A stretch of DNA of 6,515 bases from an uncultured Eubacteriales bacterium (GTDB lineage: Bacteria; Bacillota; Clostridia; Oscillospirales; Oscillospiraceae). How positions within the stretch are numbered: position 1 is the first letter of the stretch; every line of letters begins with the position of its first letter. The notes beneath the pieces were generated by a model that saw only the letters and a program-made list of their open reading frames with translations, was not told the origin of the DNA and did no database searches. Below, piece after piece: positions 5,624 to 6,515 of this stretch. The stretch is taken from the NCBI GenBank assembly GCA_900548615.1, contig URKW01000107.1, positions 1 through 6,515 on the forward strand, read 5' to 3'. Both the position numbers and the translations under genes were made by a program.

Positions 5624-6356
5624 CGTTCTGATCTCGGTACAAAATCTGGTAAAGGAATACAATCATGGCGCCGTTCACGCGCTGAACGATTGTAATCTGG
5701 AGATCCGCAAGGGCGAGGTGGTGGCCATCATCGGCCCCTCCGGCAGCGGCAAATCCACGCTGCTGCGGAGCCTGAACCTGCTGGAGCAGCCCACCTCCGG
5801 CGCCATCTATTTTGACGGCGTGGATCTGGCGGACAAGTCCGTGGATATCAACCTCCACCGCCAGAAGATGGGCATGGTGTTCCAGCATTTCAACCTGTTC
5901 CCTCACAAGACGGTGCTGCAAAACATCACCATGGCCCCTGTTACGCTGAAGAAAAAGACGGCGGAGGAAGCCAAGGCGCAGGCCACCGCTCTGCTGGAGC
6001 GTATCGGTCTGGCCGACAAGGCCAACGAATATCCCAACATGCTCTCCGGCGGCCAGAAGCAGCGTATCGCCATTGTTCGCGCGCTGGCCATGGATCCGGA
6101 GGTCATGCTGTTTGACGAGCCCACCTCCGCCCTTGACCCCGAAATGGTGGGCGAGGTGCTGGATCTTATGCGTGATCTGGCCAAGGACGGCATGACCATG
6201 GCCGTTGTCACTCACGAAATGGGCTTCGCCCGTGAGGTGGCTGACCGCGTGGTGTTCATGGCGGACGGCAAGATCCTGGAGGAGGGCGCTCCCAGCGAGC
6301 TGTTTGACCACCCCAAGGATCCCCGTTTGCAGGATTTCTTGTCTAAAGTTTTATAA
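5607..6356 (+). CDS. Amino-acid ABC importer, ATP-binding protein
   Basis: A 249-residue cytoplasmic ATPase of the GlnQ/HisP type that drives import. All catalytic elements are intact: Walker A GPSGSGKS (43-50), Q-loop Q93, signature LSGGQ (146-150) followed by KQR, Walker B VMLFDE (166-171) with catalytic E171, D-loop SALD (174-177) and H-loop H203. The start is a GTG at 5607-5609, with AAAGGAG eight bases upstream. The same site lies inside the permease gene, and the two genes overlap by 17 bases, which suggests translational coupling. An upstream in-frame ATG (5493) would add 38 residues unlike the family and bury the start in the permease, so I reject it. It is the last operon gene; a palindrome-rich stretch follows within six bases. 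Confidence 0.95.
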   Translation: MATSNNVLISVQNLVKEYNHGAVHALNDCNLEIRKGEVVAIIGPSGSGKSTLLRSLNLLEQPTSGAIYFDGVDLADKSVDINLHRQKMGMVFQHFNLFPHKTVLQNITMAPVTLKKKTAEEAKAQATALLERIGLADKANEYPNMLSGGQKQRIAIVRALAMDPEVMLFDEPTSALDPEMVGEVLDLMRDLAKDGMTMAVVTHEMGFAREVADRVVFMADGKILEEGAPSELFDHPKDPRLQDFLSKVL

Positions 6357-6515
6357 TTCACTGGCAAAAAGTCTTGCGACTTTTCTGCCAATCAGGCTTT
6401 CGGCCTGACTGCGCGCCTTTGGCACTGGCAGGCCGAAAAGTATTTTTCGCCACGTACACGCCTGCGGGCGTGAACTCTGCGAGGCGAAAAACAAGCGCTC
6501 CGACTTTTGTCGGAG
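6357..6515. repeat. Palindrome-dense tail after the ABC operon
   Basis: At least five short-loop hairpins stand nearly end to end: 6362-6373 with 6378-6390 (TTGC loop, one bulge); TCAGGC/GCCTGA at 6392-6397 and 6403-6408; GGC(C)GAAAA with TTTTCGCC at 6431-6451; CACGCC/GGCGTG at 6457-6462 and 6467-6472; and CTCCGAC/GTCGGAG at 6498-6515. TTTTTCGCC (6443-6451) can instead pair with GGCGAAAAA (6483-6491), enclosing the fourth hairpin. No open reading frame here looks real. It may be an intergenic palindromic repeat, a nested terminator or the end of a structured RNA. Confidence 0.55.
6487..6515. terminator. Probable bidirectional terminator, cut by the window edge
   Basis: CTCCGAC (6498-6504) pairs with GTCGGAG (6509-6515) around TTTT. 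The left flank is AAAAACAAGCG (6487-6497), the same AAAAACAA start as the complete bidirectional terminator at 384-422. On the minus strand the stem would be followed by TTGTTTTT. If the stem continues beyond the window with CGC and a T tract, it would end the ABC operon on the plus strand and a neighbouring minus-strand unit. Confidence 0.5.

Noticed and set aside
1..6515. A novel defence or mobile system in the protein genes
   Set aside because: All five protein genes with recognisable families are transport or regulation genes with intact, standard domain order. No nuclease, toxin, integrase, transposase, reverse transcriptase or repeat-spacer array was seen on either strand.

Overview
This window most resembles a chromosomal segment from an anaerobic low-to-mid-GC Firmicute of class Clostridia, probably the gut Oscillospirales (Oscillospiraceae-like). 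The pointers are the G+C-rich coding style, strong AGGAGG-type ribosome binding sites, sigma-A-type promoters (TTGNNN-N16/17-TATAAT), a typical clostridial lipoprotein signal peptide and many intrinsic terminators. I cannot name the species from sequence alone. No phage, IS, CRISPR, tRNA or rRNA is visible.

Layout. Positions 1-439 hold no convincing protein gene. They hold a probable structured small RNA on the minus strand (about 271 down to 41) with its own promoter (278-306) and terminator (41-80), a GC-rich hairpin beyond it, and a bidirectional terminator (384-422). Next come three minus-strand genes. The first is a membrane protein with four helices and two C-terminal zinc ribbons (440-1240). 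The second is a sodium:dicarboxylate/amino-acid symporter of the DAACS/SDF family (1410-2660). The third is an AraC-type regulator with an N-terminal cupin (2764-3588). A 360-base divergent intergenic region follows. From 3949 to 6356 a plus-strand operon encodes a complete polar-amino-acid ABC importer: lipoprotein binding protein, permease and ATPase. The last 159 bases are a dense series of palindromes ending in half of a probable terminator cut by the window edge.

How it may work together. The AraC-type regulator sits between two amino-acid or organic-acid uptake systems, just upstream of the symporter on the same strand and divergent from the ABC importer. It may control either one in response to a small molecule; this is inference from position. 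In the ABC operon the binding protein is followed by a strong hairpin that probably lets it be made in excess over the permease and ATPase, whose genes overlap and look translationally coupled. The symporter lacks both arginines known from archaeal GltPh (one binds the substrate side-chain carboxylate), so its substrate is probably not aspartate or glutamate.

The protein genes are ordinary members of known families. The best candidates for something less described are the minus-strand structured RNA at the left edge (possibly a raiA-type RNA, unverified), the palindrome-dense tail with mutually exclusive pairings, and a shared GCGAAAAACAA flank on three intrinsic terminators.
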